Assembly: GCA_028751875.1 (NCBI GenBank)
Contig: CM054151.1
Coordinates: forward strand, 41,308,148-41,372,147
Direction of reading: 5' to 3'
Length of the DNA stretch: 64,000 nucleotides
From: Rapana venosa
Taxonomy: Eukaryota; Mollusca; Gastropoda; Neogastropoda; Muricidae
The first letter of the stretch is position 1, and the number at the start of each line of letters is the position of its first letter. This document shows, piece by piece, positions 23,859 through 36,700 of the stretch. Below the pieces are notes generated by a model, which did not search any database, was not told the DNA's origin, and saw nothing but the letters and a program-made list of their open reading frames with translations. The translations under genes and the position numbers were made by a program.

Positions 23859-23889
<31 letters not shown>
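23859..23889. repeat. Poly(C) run of 31
   Basis: Uninterrupted C31, the longest of several long C or G runs here (others near 10.44, 17.57, 44.47 and 47.14 kb). Confidence 0.9.
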
Positions 23890-24059
23890 ACACACAACAC
23901 ACAAACCAACCAGAAAAAAGGCAAATAGGGGTGAGAATGCGAAAGAATGGGATGGGGGTGGGTACAGCCTGCGAGAGAAAGGAAGAAAATATATCACATT
24001 TGTGTCAACCTTTATCAGATTCTTCCTTTCAAACTTGCGCCACACACACACAAAACCTG

Positions 24060-24079
24060 TTTATTTTCATTAATTTATT
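24060..24079 (-). promoter_or_regulatory. Candidate ABCF3 polyadenylation signals (two AATAAA)
   Basis: Two AATAAA hexamers on the minus strand (24065-24060 and 24079-24074) lie about 340-360 bases past the ABCF3 stop. The pair and distance are plausible for a 3' UTR end but are not proof. Confidence 0.35.
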
Positions 24080-24419
24080 TCAGTTGCTTTTTTTCTTATA
24101 TTCCGAACACATTTCGGCTCATCATGGATTACTATGACTCAAAATTCCATGACTTTTTAACTGTCCACCACAGTCATTTTCCCCTAAACCAGTGTCTAAC
24201 TTTATACTTCTCTCAACAACAAAAAAAAGAAGAAAAATTGACCAAAACAAATGTCCAGCTTCATGCACTGTACAGTCCTGCTTCTCCTTTCAATCATGCT
24301 GTCATCATGCTGACTCACAGAGTTTCTCACTGAGAAAAAAAAAAAGGTGGCCATGCAAGTTTTTTTTTTCCACTTTCATTCACTGCGCTCTGTACACGAC
24401 TCTAAGCTCTGTTCAGGGG

Positions 24420-24569
24420 TTAACTCGTGGCAAGCTCAGCTTCGACAATTGCCTTGTACTGGTCAATGCCACCCTCCAACGATTTCACCGTCCCTTTGTC
24501 CACTACCCATAATTCTTGGCAAACTTTTCGGATCAACCGTTCGTCGTGGGAAACCAGCACCACTCCTCC
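24420..24569 (-). CDS. ABCF3: ABCF3 coding exon 19 (H-loop, stop)
   Basis: Acceptor TCTTGTGCAG|GGAGG. Encodes [20 protein letters not shown] to IVEAELATS, then TAA at 24422-24420. It contains switch His673. Confidence 0.96.
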   Translation of the reverse strand, partial: GGVVLVSHDERLIRKVCQELWVVDKGTVKSLEGGIDQYKAIVEAELATS

Positions 24570-27500
24570 CTGCACAAGAAAATGGCGGATATTTTGTCAG
24601 AATGTTATCTTCAATCTTTGTAAATGCAGCAAACATTGTTATAAATCTGTCAATTAAAAACTTGACAGCCCTAAAAGAAGCCAAGTACTGAAATTTCTGA
24701 AATCATGGAGTACTATTTTAACAATCTTCCTCTTTCTACCTACACATGTTAAGGTGAAGGGGAGACATAGGAAAATGAAAATGAATACCCTGCACAAAAA
24801 GGAATAAATCAAGAGATAAATAAAAACCTGATAAAATAAGAAAGCGACACAAAGATAAAATGAATGTGAAGAGGAAATGATAGCCTAGTGGTGATCTCAC
24901 AGTAACAGAAGATGCAGATTCCAGTCTCTACTCAGGAGTCTGGCTGAGGGAATTTTTCTTCCGGAGGAAAAACAGGGACTATAAGCCAAGGTCTCATGTG
25001 AAAATGCATGCATATTATCTTGTACACACATTAAAACCCCCATTTGCCTTTCATGGTGGATGACTCAAGAACACCCAGCATGCACCCTGCAGAGTGGTGA
25101 GGGTTAACTTGCCCAAGACACGCTGCCTGAAAAATTCAGTGCAGCACCTCAGCAGCCCTGAAAACCTCAGTGCAGCACCTCAGCAGCCCTGAAAACCTCA
25201 GTGCAGCACCTTAACAGCCCTGAAAACCTCAGTGCAGCACCTCAACAGACCTGAAACATTCAGTGCAGCACCTTAACAGCACTGAAACATTCAGTGCAGC
25301 ACCTTAACAGCACTGAAATCCCCAGTGCAGCATCTCATCAGCCCTGAAAACCTCAGTGCAGCACCTCAACAGCCCTGAAAACTTCAGCGCAGCACCTCAA
25401 CAGCCCTGAAAACCTCAGTGCAGCATCTCATCAGCCCTGAAAACTTCAGTGCAGTGCCTCAACAGCCCCTCAAAGAATAGAAGGTGAAGTCAAGTTAGGA
25501 GGAAGATGACGACTGTTTCTTATCACTAGATTTCTTTTTTGTTCTTTCTCTGTCAGTCAGTTTCTGTGCCTTACCTGGAATTTACTCAGAGCCTCCCCCA
25601 AAGCCTCGATGGTCTCCATGTCCAAGTGGTTGGTAGGCTCATCAAGGATGAAGAAGTTGGGACTGTCAACACACACAGACACACACCATCACAATATGTC
25701 AGGAAGGAACTGATACGCAAATCCATCTAAAACAAGAATTAGCATTTGCCCCATCAAAAACTCATGTTGGTGGAATGGAAAGAATACATCTAATAAAAAA
25801 ACCACTTCAGTAATGAACTGATAAGCAGGCCTATTTGTCCCTTATAAGATATGTCAGTAGTAATCTGTTAAGCATTTGCCACATGTAAAAATAAAAAATT
25901 AGTAAAATGATTAGCATATATACCATGTAACAACAAGTCAGTCATGACGTGATAAGCATTTACACCATGCAAAACAAAAGTTGGTCATGAAGTGATTAGT
26001 ATTTACACCAAGCAAAACAAAAGTTGGTCATGAAGTGATTAGTGTTTACACATGAAGTGATAAACATCTGCTCCATAGCCGACACTAATACTCTGTGAGC
26101 ACACAGATCAGTGTTGTGGACAGCCTGAAGCCTCCATGTAGATAGAAGGTGTGAACAGTGTTAGACAACCAATACAGACTGGTCATATTATGCAATGCGC
26201 TGCTTCACCAGCTTTCAGCTCTCTTGGTTTAAAAAAAAAGATTCATGACAGAGCACAAGGCTGGCTCGATGGGAGGTACTTTTGACCCCTGATCCAAGGG
26301 TTATGGGTTCGAATCTTACTTGCACCCAGCTAGTTGAAAGATTTTTTTTCTTCAGAGACAACATCTGAGCAAACTCCATTCCCCTTCCAGTCCTTCAGAT
26401 CAGCATTTGTACCAAGGTCTTGTGTCACACACAACATTGCTGGGGTGGTCATATAATTTGTGCAAGCAAGTTTGCATGCACAGAAGAAGTAAACAATGAC
26501 GATGCAAAAGAAAAAAAGTATACTTCTAAACAATCATGAAAACGAGCAAAAGATGAAATAACACAGTGAAAGGCTGAGGACCCACTCACTTGGCCATGCT
26601 CATGAGGCCGAAGGCGACCCGGCTTTTCTGACCTCCTGACAGCATCGACACTGGCCGCAGAGCAAAGTCTCCGCTGATTCCAAAACTGCCCAGCTGCCCT
26701 CGGTACATCTCTGTTGTTTTGCCTGAAACAGTGTGTCCATACCATGTATGTACAGTCAGGTTACTGAAACTGGCAAAGAAAAGCAACTGTTCAATAACTG
26801 ATCAAAAAGACACTGATTGGCTAAACATAAAAAGATTTCTACTACTATGACCGGAGCAAATGGAGAAGGGGGATCATGTTGGTGTCACTGGGTGTGGTGG
26901 CTGACAAGTGATGCTGACAAGTGAGACTACTATAGGCATTGCCACCACTACTTCTATTTTACAAATACTAGTACTGTTTCCACTGGTGGTGTGCTGCTGC
27001 TACAACTGCTGAAATTATTGTTCTCATTACTACTATTTAACAAAACAGAAATACTTTTTAAAAAAAGTCTGGGACAGAAGGAAAATGATTCTTTATTTAC
27101 CCAGCTTTTAAAACAAAAATTTCTTTCAAAACATCAAAGAGCTTTTCCCATGCTCTTATCACATCTGTGACATTGAACAAGGGCTATGGCATACGTATCT
27201 GGGAACCTGGCTGATGCCAAGAAAGAAACAGCTTTAGCCATGCTGTAACCATAACATTTTGCGCACACGTTAAAACCAGGCCATTGTATGCCGGTGGGAA
27301 TGGACGACAAAATTTACAAAGCTGCATACACACGGAGACTGGATGTAAAAAAAAGCACAGGAGTGCTTATCCCATTATCCTCAAAATAAAAGAATAAAAT
27401 AACTAAAACATGTGCTGTTGACAAGGGCAGGGAGGGGGGGTGTATTTACCTGGAAACCTGGCGGCCAGCAGCTCCACGGAGGACTGACCCATGTCCAGCT

Positions 27501-27705
27501 GGTCCACGTGGTGCTGGGTGAAGTACCCGATCTTCAGGTTGCGGTGGACGTGCCGGATCCCCTTCACGGGATCCAGCACCCCTAACAACAGCTTCAGCAG
27601 CGTCGTCTTTCCTGCTCCGTTCTCTCCCACCTGACCACACAGGCAACAACACAATGTTCATTCCTGAGAGAGAAAGAAAGAGAGAGACAGAAAGAGAGAG
27701 TGAGA

Positions 27706-27746
<41 letters not shown>

Positions 27747-30700
27747 GGAGAGAGAGGGGGAGGTATTCTGAGGACTGCCTGCTACAATAATGTATCTGAT
27801 CTTTTTATTTTTTCCTAACATTTTGTAACATGTGCTTCTTGCAATCTATCCTCATATCCCTGTCTCTGCCACTTCTTTAGGGACTAAAAAATGCTACTAA
27901 AAAAAACAAACAAGAAAGAAAAAGACAAGGGAAGAAGTATGAAGTCTCATAAGGCAAATTTTACAACCAAAATGTAGGAAAGAGTGGTCCCACAACACTT
28001 TTACACATAAAAAAACAAAGATGTTGAAGGACTCACAATGCATATTCACTTAAAAGACAGAAAGGAAGAAAAAGGATGTTGGAAGCAACAGAAGAGGCCT
28101 CACAATGCATATCCTGGATTCCATGTTGGCGTTGAGGCAGACGTTGGTGAACAGAGTCTTGTCAGGAGTGTAGTAAAACGTCACATCATCCAGCTGTAGG
28201 ATTGGGGGAGACAGCTTCTCCACTTCTGGGAACCTGCACACAGCACACACACACACAAACGTATACATACAAATACTTTACTGTCTCAAGGAGGAGAGAT
28301 AAGTGTGGGTCACAAGACTCATGACAATAGCACATATACAAAAATTGGCACATATGCACATGCAAGAACTCTTCTAAACTGCTTTTCTCTATAGCTCAAG
28401 AGTTAATGGGAAAAAACCATTGTGAATTGCTGCTGAACATCTGTCCAAATAAAAAGTGAAATAAATAGCAAGTGCCTTTGCATAACACACAAACACACAG
28501 ACAGGCGTGAAAGAAACATGTGCCTGTGACTGCTGTGATCAAACTATATATATACATACACACTAGATGATAACTTTGCTGTAGGTTTTATGAAAAAAAA
28601 AGTGAGGCAGAGTCACTAAAAAGAATTAAAACTCCACAAAACTGTTTATGGTTATTACTCTTGGTTCAGAGTTATTCAAATAACAACGACAACAAAACAA
28701 CTTACTTCAGCACCACTTCTGTCTCTTTTTCTACTGGCTTCAGTTCTGGCCTGAAACACACATATGAAAACTTAACACATCCAAAAAAACACATATAAAA
28801 TCTTTTCATATAACTGCAATTCTTTTCAAACTAGTGTTTTGTGTAACACAAACTGTCAACAAATGATTATGACATAATTTTACCTTTTAATATGTAATGG
28901 CAATGAATACAGCCATATCATATACAGATCAGGCACAGATGCCAAGAGAATTGTGAAGAGAGAAGTCATTTTCATTCTTAAAAACATCATGAATCTAAAA
29001 AAACAAAACAAAACCGTACCTTTTTCATTAGATACAATCTGGGTACCTAAAAGAGGAACTGATGCATAGGAGGCAAAGGGGAGATAGAAATAAACAAAAT
29101 TATTTTTTTGGTTCCTAGGCTACAGCTCTGAAGTTCATCAATGGTGAGATTTTTGCATATGTGATTGGTTATGCCCACCATAAAGGTAACCACATTCCGA
29201 CTTAACAAAATGATCAACCTACACAGTTTCTTTTTACATATGACAATATGATTTGGCTACCATTCGCATATTTCTTAACAATCAATCTAAATTTGGAAAA
29301 TAAATTTAATTTGAAAAAAGAACAACTTAAAAAAGTGCTAAAGGTAACATAAATAGCCCTACCCCCCAAATTGAAGAGTTAATACTGCTAGCCATCTAAT
29401 ACTTTTTTCCATCCACTCTTTGGCTAGAGCTCCAAGGTTAGCAAAGTGTGAGATTTTGCGCATGCAACTGTTTTTGCCCACCATTAAAGCAGACGCATTC
29501 TAACTTCAGGGATCAATAGTTTCAAATAAACATGAAACATAAACTCATGTCGACTGAAACTGCATCCCTAATCATGCTAGTATAAACTGCTCCTGACATG
29601 AGCATAAGCATACATGAACACATAGCTGACAAACTTTTGCAAGCTACAGCTTTTTAATGCTGTTATCATTCTTTTTTTTATCTCTAGTCCTATCTCTCCA
29701 AATTCCTTTAGCCTGATTTTCATTCCCTCTAAATTTTAACCAGTTTTCACTCACAATCTTTCCAGCAGTTTCAGTTTGCTCTGCACTTGGGAAGCTCTGT
29801 TGGCATTATACCTGAATCTGTCAATGAACACCTGCAACATATTCAACACATTTATGTATGTAACTATTAGGTGTAATTAGTGGGAAACCTAAAGACCATC
29901 ACATTTCTGAAACTGTAAACTTTTTTTCTTCTTTTTTATAAGATTCAGTGATATTGAAATGGTTTCTGTATATATTGTATAATTTATGTTTAAGGGATTG
30001 TCTCTATGCATGACCATGTGTATGTATGTGCATGCATGCAGGCTGTGAGCTATATATGTTTGTGTCATCCGTACAGCTGTATATGTTTGTGTCATCTGTA
30101 TATGTTTGTGTCATCCACACCACATACATAGCTGGTTTACTCTTCTCTGAAAGGTGGAGGATTCATTCAGATGCTTACTCTCAAAGCCATTCATGACAGC
30201 TTCCCATCAGATGCTCACCTGTATATGATCCCTGTACTGTTTCTGGGCCTCGTACTCTTTCATCTGGTTCTTCAGCTTCTCCTCCCTGGTTTTGTGGAAG
30301 ACTTCGTAGTTGCCGCGGTACGTGTCCAGTCGCATTGTGTGGAGGTGTAAGATGTCTGTCGCCACAGAGTTCAGGAACTGTCGGTCGTGGGATACCACCA
30401 GGATTGTCTTGGGCCAGTCCTGAGCAAAGATATAATATATGGGTACACGTGTCTTGCCATACACTTTATGGTTTGGATCTGTGCTGAACACAGAAATATA
30501 GCCTTATACAACCCTGACCACAGAAATGATAAGGCTGTTCATGTGTCAACAGATTAATATCTTAGCCAGTTCTGAATATAAAAATGATGTGATATACATG
30601 TCTGTCAATATATTAATGTAATTTTCTCCTTATTCTTTTTTTTTTTCATTCCTTGGCTAGCGCTCAAGGGTTCACCACTGGTGAGATTTTGTGTATGAAA

Positions 30701-33700
30701 AAGTTTTTGCCCACCACCAGGGTAGCCACATTCTGACTTCAGGGACATCTTAATGTCTGAGGTAGACCTGAACACCGAAGTAAAACGTAGATACATGTTT
30801 ATTGACACAATGTTCTGGGTCTGTCATGGACTTAGAAATACTGCGGCAAAGTGGGGTTTTTTTGGTTTTTTTTCTCTCCTTTTTTTTACCAAAGTGTTTT
30901 CTAAACAAAATAAAGATTATCTAATAGTAGTAAGGGTTAAACAAGATTATTTCTGTTGTTTTTTTTGTTAAACGTGATATAATATCTGTTGCTTCTCAAT
31001 TTTTCTTTTCTAGCATTGGTTTTTGTAGCCAAGATTGTGATAGTATTTTTTTCTTTAAAAAAATTCTTCAGAATGAATTTTACCTTCTATGATACTGCAG
31101 GAGAGGCTGCAAATTTGAGGATGTGTATGTACATGTGAGTATAAACATGCCATGTGTATGACCATACATATAGATTATTTTAAACTGGTAGACACTACAT
31201 AAACCCATATAGATACGCATACTTCTATGTAATTATACATGAATAATCATCATCCTACCTGTAAGTAGTTCTCCAACCATATAATGGCCTTCATGTCCAA
31301 CATGTTCGTGGGCTCTGTCAAACAAAAGCAAACCGTTAGAAGATGAGGAATAGTAAGATCATGTTGCTGTCAAATGTTTGTTGCACACACGGACATACCA
31401 ACACATGGATGCACATGCAAACGCATGTGCTCAGCCATAATCATGAATGCATACAAACATTTGTGCATGCATGCATACACACACACACATACACACACAC
31501 ACATACACACTGTCTCTCTCTCTCTCTCTCACACACATTATCAAATATCACTTTAATTGAAAAGTCGTTTAACTGTGAAGAAGAAGGAAAAGGAGAAGAA
31601 GAAGACACCCCCCCCCATATACACACCCAGGGAGACACACACACAGAGGGACACAAACACACAGAGAAGTGCACAAATACAATGTGTGTGCACATGCATG
31701 GACATGCACACACATAATAAAGAAACCAGAGGATCAGCAGAAAAGGTAAGAAAAAAAGAAAGAGACAGTAGTGATGTGTGGGTGCAACCATGTCTGACTT
31801 GATGCATTTTCAGTTTACATGAAAAGTCCCGATCTGGTTGACGTAAGTTAAGCTCTTAGCAATATTACTGGGAAAAGAAAAAAAAACGCAACTGAAAAAT
31901 AAAACAAGAGATTGGTACTTACCATCCAGTAACAGCAGGTCTGGCCTGTTGCAATGAAAACAAAGATCTTTGTATTAGCGGCTTATTGGAAAACACAATC
32001 AGTACTTGAAATGAAAACAAAGATCTTTGTATTAGCTGCTTAGAGAAAACTACAGACTCTTAATGTTAATATTGCACAAACTCATTATCTGAAAATGTAA
32101 TAAAATTTGCACATAATTTCAAATCAGCCCTAACAAGCACACACATTTACAAAGACCCTAAAGTCACCTACAGCTTTCTATACATATAAAAGGGCAGCAG
32201 CAGACAGTCAATGAGTTCCTGATTTCCACACAGTCTGAACCTTGCAGAATGTAACACAGTTTAGCAGCGACTAAAACACTTGCTTGAAGGGAGCTTCTTC
32301 TCTAAAGGCATTCTGCTGCCCAGCTTTATATATAGTTTCTTCTCACATCAGTAATGAGCTTTTCATACACTGAGTTTTCATACACTGAGGAAAACACTGA
32401 GTTGTACAAAAACACACTTCCACTTCAGACGGCTCCTTACCTTAAGAACAGAGCTCGAGCAAGAGCCAGTCTCATTCGCCATCCTCCTGAAAATTCTCTG
32501 AAAACAATCACCACCAAGACCTTTAACATGTGTTCACCATGCTAAGAACAAGAACAACAAAAAAGGAAGGGAAAATGACACGCAATAAAGAAATGTCAGA
32601 AATTGTTACCATATATCAGTAATACTTTCAAAAACAAATTGAGTCAAATCACAAAACATGATTAAATCATTAAAATCAAAAACAATTAATCAAAAACAAA
32701 CAAAACAACAACTAGAAAAAAGAAAAATTTAAAACAAAATCTTCCTGATACAAATATCAATGAATCTTTCAGATTCAAGTATCAAAGAGTCCATTAGAAC
32801 GTAGTAAATAAAATCTCTTTCATAAACTGTTTTCTAGCATAGATCATTGTGAAAAAAAAGTTGACTTTGCTTTCATTTAAAATTGTTTTCATGCAATTGT
32901 AGTTTTTCTACACAAAAGCATAGTCTTCAAATGCTACTCCAAAATCAACCTATCAAGACAAACACACATATTAAAAACACCCAAAGCACCTATATTTACA
33001 CTGCTTAAACAAACCCCCCAACCCAAAATAAAACCTAGTAAAAAGTTTTCATACTCTCATATTTTTACTAAAATCAAGAAAGGGAGCAGTAAAGTGCTTG
33101 ATGAATATAAACATTTTCAGCAATGTAAATTGATGGTCTCTTTGAAGTTTGTGCCTTTCTGTTCTTTAGTTAAGTGTCTCACACACATTCACACACACAC
33201 ATGTGCACGTGCACACACACCACACACACAATTGTGTACAAGGGTATGTGCACCTACCCGCACACGCTTATCTTGCTCCCCCTGCTCACACACACACAAT
33301 CTCTTTCTCCCACAGCGTGTAAGCGCACGCATACATGCACACAAGCATGCACACACACACACCACCTCACATACAGAAAAAGCTCGTCAGTGACTCACTT
33401 GGTAGGTCTGGCCTGGTCTTTAGAGCTGAAGCCCAAACCATTGAGGATCTGTGCAGCTCTGGAAGGGGCTTTAGCCGATTCTATGGCCTCTAACTCCTGA
33501 TACACTCTCTGCAGCTCTGCCGAGTTGTTTTCATCCTGGCTGATCACACAGAAAATTTCTTATTTAATATGGGTGCAGGTTATAGATGTACAGACATGTA
33601 CACATCTACCGGGTTGTATATGTGCGTGTATGCAGACAGTACACCCACATGTGCACACCTTGCGTACACACACACATACAAACATACACATACATACACA

Positions 33701-36700
33701 CACAGTTGTTTTTTTAACCCTAGTAGCGCGGTTCCCAGAATATTCCGGGATGACGTGGGTGATCATAGTTGAAAGCTTACTTTCGCTTTCAAAGGTCAGC
33801 CAATGAATGTTAAGGCCGTTGTAGGCCCGCAGAAAGGGGTGAAGGTCGTTTGACACACACACAAGCAACGAAGAATCTGATTGGTTAAGAGTGTATTTTA
33901 AATTTTTTTCGGACCAGCCGAGATCGTCTTCAACAACAATGGCGGCCAGTGTTTGCACTAGAATTTCTTCAAGCGTTTTTCGAGCTTTTTTACAATATTG
34001 ACAGCGAGGAGGAGTTTTAGATGCTGGATTTGGTTGAAATAAACAATGAGAGAGACGATGAGGTAAGGATTGTGGAATATTTTTGAAAAACTTGGTAAAA
34101 ACCGATCGCGATTGGACTGAATCGAGCGGTGCTAGTTTTGCTGGATGGACTTCTTCGCTACTCGGCGATTTCAACGTCACAGATTGTTTTACTTTATTTT
34201 GACGCAACGAGGCTTCGAAATAACTGTTGTTGAGTCAAATCGCTATGCTGCTGAATACTTTGCATCACATGAAATCAAGCGATCTTTGTATTTTCGTCAT
34301 AGAAAGCCACCACTTCGCACATTCCGCCATGACGGTCACGATGGCGTCGATCCTTTCGCTGAACTTTTCCGAGTATTTGGTGACCGATAAAGCGATACAA
34401 ACTCCTTATTTTTTGAAAACTAGTGTCAAGAAATAGTGTTTACCTAATCATGACATTTATGCACCGCAAGAACTTTGCTTATCGTGTTAAAATCGATCCG
34501 GGGCCCTGACAATGGAACAGTGATCAGTAGTGCGCACACGATTTTTTTTTTCTGGATTTTTTTTACATCATCATAATCACTACACACTATTATAAAATTA
34601 CACTCATTTAAAAGCATATTATCTGTTCTTTCCAGTGATATATAGCTTAACACATTTAATTCAGTTTTATATATCAATATCAAGGGTTGTTTGAGCCCAC
34701 CCTGCTCCAAAACAATGCTAGCCAATGTTAATTCAGCCAATAGAAGTGAGGCTTGTTGCTGCATATTCAGCGCTACTAGGGTTAACACTGCAACATCTTT
34801 GCTTCATACAGCACTGTCAATACAGTACATCTTTACTTTATACCACAACTTTTCCCCTGCACATTGTTAAAACCTGCAAAATCATTCACACAGATTTATC
34901 CTTATGGTTATGAGTGTGCAATACTGCAAGCATACATATAGGTCAAACGCACACATCTGCAAAAAAAAATATAATCCTATTGATAATGAATGCCTTGAAA
35001 GCATACACAAAAATGTCAAATGCTTACACACACACACATGTACACATACACACAAGTATACACATACAAACATATGTGCACACATACACGCACATCAACC
35101 CTGATGACACAAGAGCTTACTGATCTGTGGCAGAGTTGATTTTCTGGTTCAATTCTCGTTCTTGTTTCAAGAGGCCCTCGCGTTTTTCGTCACACTCCAG
35201 CACACTCTGCAAGGCTGGTGTCTCATCCCCTGTCACCTCCTGCTCCACGTGCAACACGCTGATGTGGGATGGAATTTTCAGGCTGCCACTGTCAACATTC
35301 ACAGTGCATTTAGACATGATAGATCACAGCTGTCAGTTTCCCCCACTCTCATCTGCTATCCATCCCAGCCCAGCTGGGGCCAGCCAGTGCATATTATGGC
35401 AGGAACTGACCACACTTGGACTAAGGAAAAGGAAGGGGCACACTAAATGTAGCACTCTTGACTGAGTCATGTTGGATTTGAATACTGTGACATAGCTACC
35501 AACCATTCGGAATCCCCAAACAGAATTTTGGTGGTGGTGGTGGTGGTGGGGTTCCCTGTCAAATATATCAGCAGAATGCACTTAAATTTGTCGTTGCTTT
35601 CAGGCTGCCACAGTCAAAACTAATGGCAAAGTACAATGTCTTACATGAACTGTTTCATTTCAAACTGAGTCAGTTAAGCACATTCTGTGCGATGCTCTTT
35701 TGTCCTTCAAGTACACAAATGTTCTCTTCTTATAAACACATAAGTGTACATATTTATATACCTGACTGCCTGAACAAAAAGACCTACACATTCTATCCCT
35801 CAGTATCTAAGTTAACATCAACTTCCATTCTTTACTTTCAGTCTGAATGAAAACAGCTCCTCTCTGACATGGCTTTTGTCTAGAATGTTTCTGAACACAA
35901 ACCTAACATACATACACAATCAGTCATAAATGGAGAGTTGTATAGTGAAACTCTCTGGTTTCCTATAGTCTTCTCTGAATGTAAGCCTGAAAGTGTTATG
36001 CTGCACAACTGTTACTCACACAGCGCGCAAATCCAGCATAACTCAGTCAAGGGCCCAGGGCCCAGTACTAAAGTTAGCACACCCCTTCCTTTTACCAAGT
36101 CATCAAAGTGTGGTCAGTTCCTGCTATAGTTAGCACAGGCTGGGCTGCAATGGAATGGAATGGGCAGCAGCTGAGAGTATCTGAAAGTGGGGTGATATAA
36201 GTATTTTGAATGGAATGGACTGACTTGGCTATATCAAACCGTTGCAATCTACAACAAGTACTGATTATGTGTGTGGAAGTTCCATGGTCTAGTCTAATAG
36301 CAAAAGTAGCATGTTCATCATAGCTTGCTTCAGTTTACTAAGACATAAGATATACAATGTTTTAAAAAAAATTTCAGTCGATTTGATTTCAGAGAATAAC
36401 TCCATGGATAACTGTAAACACACACACACACACACATGTATGCGTGTGTGGACATGCGCAAGCATACACACACAGAGTAGTAGCATGCATACATGCGTGT
36501 ACACACACACCAGTCAAACCCACAAACATACAGAAGCAGCAAAGCAAACTCAGAGTGAACTACTTCTTTACCTGGAAATCAGTTTGAGCAGAGTTGTCTT
36601 TCCCAGCCCATTGCGGCCAATCAACCCGTAACGTCGACCACCCACCAGATGGATACTGGCCCCTTGCAGTAATGTTCTGTCATATACAAACAACAGACTT

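Larger units (their letters stand above)
18269..24419. other. Intergenic region between KHK and ABCF3
   Basis: Both flanking genes are on the minus strand, so this should contain the KHK promoter and the ABCF3 3' UTR. No TATA box or CpG-rich start is obvious. It holds a GT tract (18.37 kb), a family C SINE (19.29-19.58 kb), a GC-richer repeat (19.68-20.14 kb), family A SINE pieces (20.28-20.95 kb), a GA tract (21.81-21.87 kb), AT-rich unique-looking DNA (21.9-23.2 kb) and a C31 run (23.86 kb). No convincing exon. Confidence 0.7.
24570..25574 (-). other. ABCF3 intron 18 (repeat-bearing)
   Basis: Holds a family A SINE in plus orientation and an array of about 31-bp units at 25.13-25.47 kb, listed separately. 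No coding potential. Confidence 0.8.

Noticed and set aside
25125..25475. CRISPR-like array
   Set aside because: Units are directly tandem with no unique spacers, and the context is a eukaryotic intron.
33560..34207. Minus-strand frame of 215 codons
   Set aside because: It spans the piggyBac end, its TTAA site and a CA repeat, so it cannot be a single coding unit.
33941..34436. Intact piggyBac transposase gene
   Set aside because: The pieces lie in different frames with in-frame stops, and there is no room for the catalytic domain in 1064 bp.
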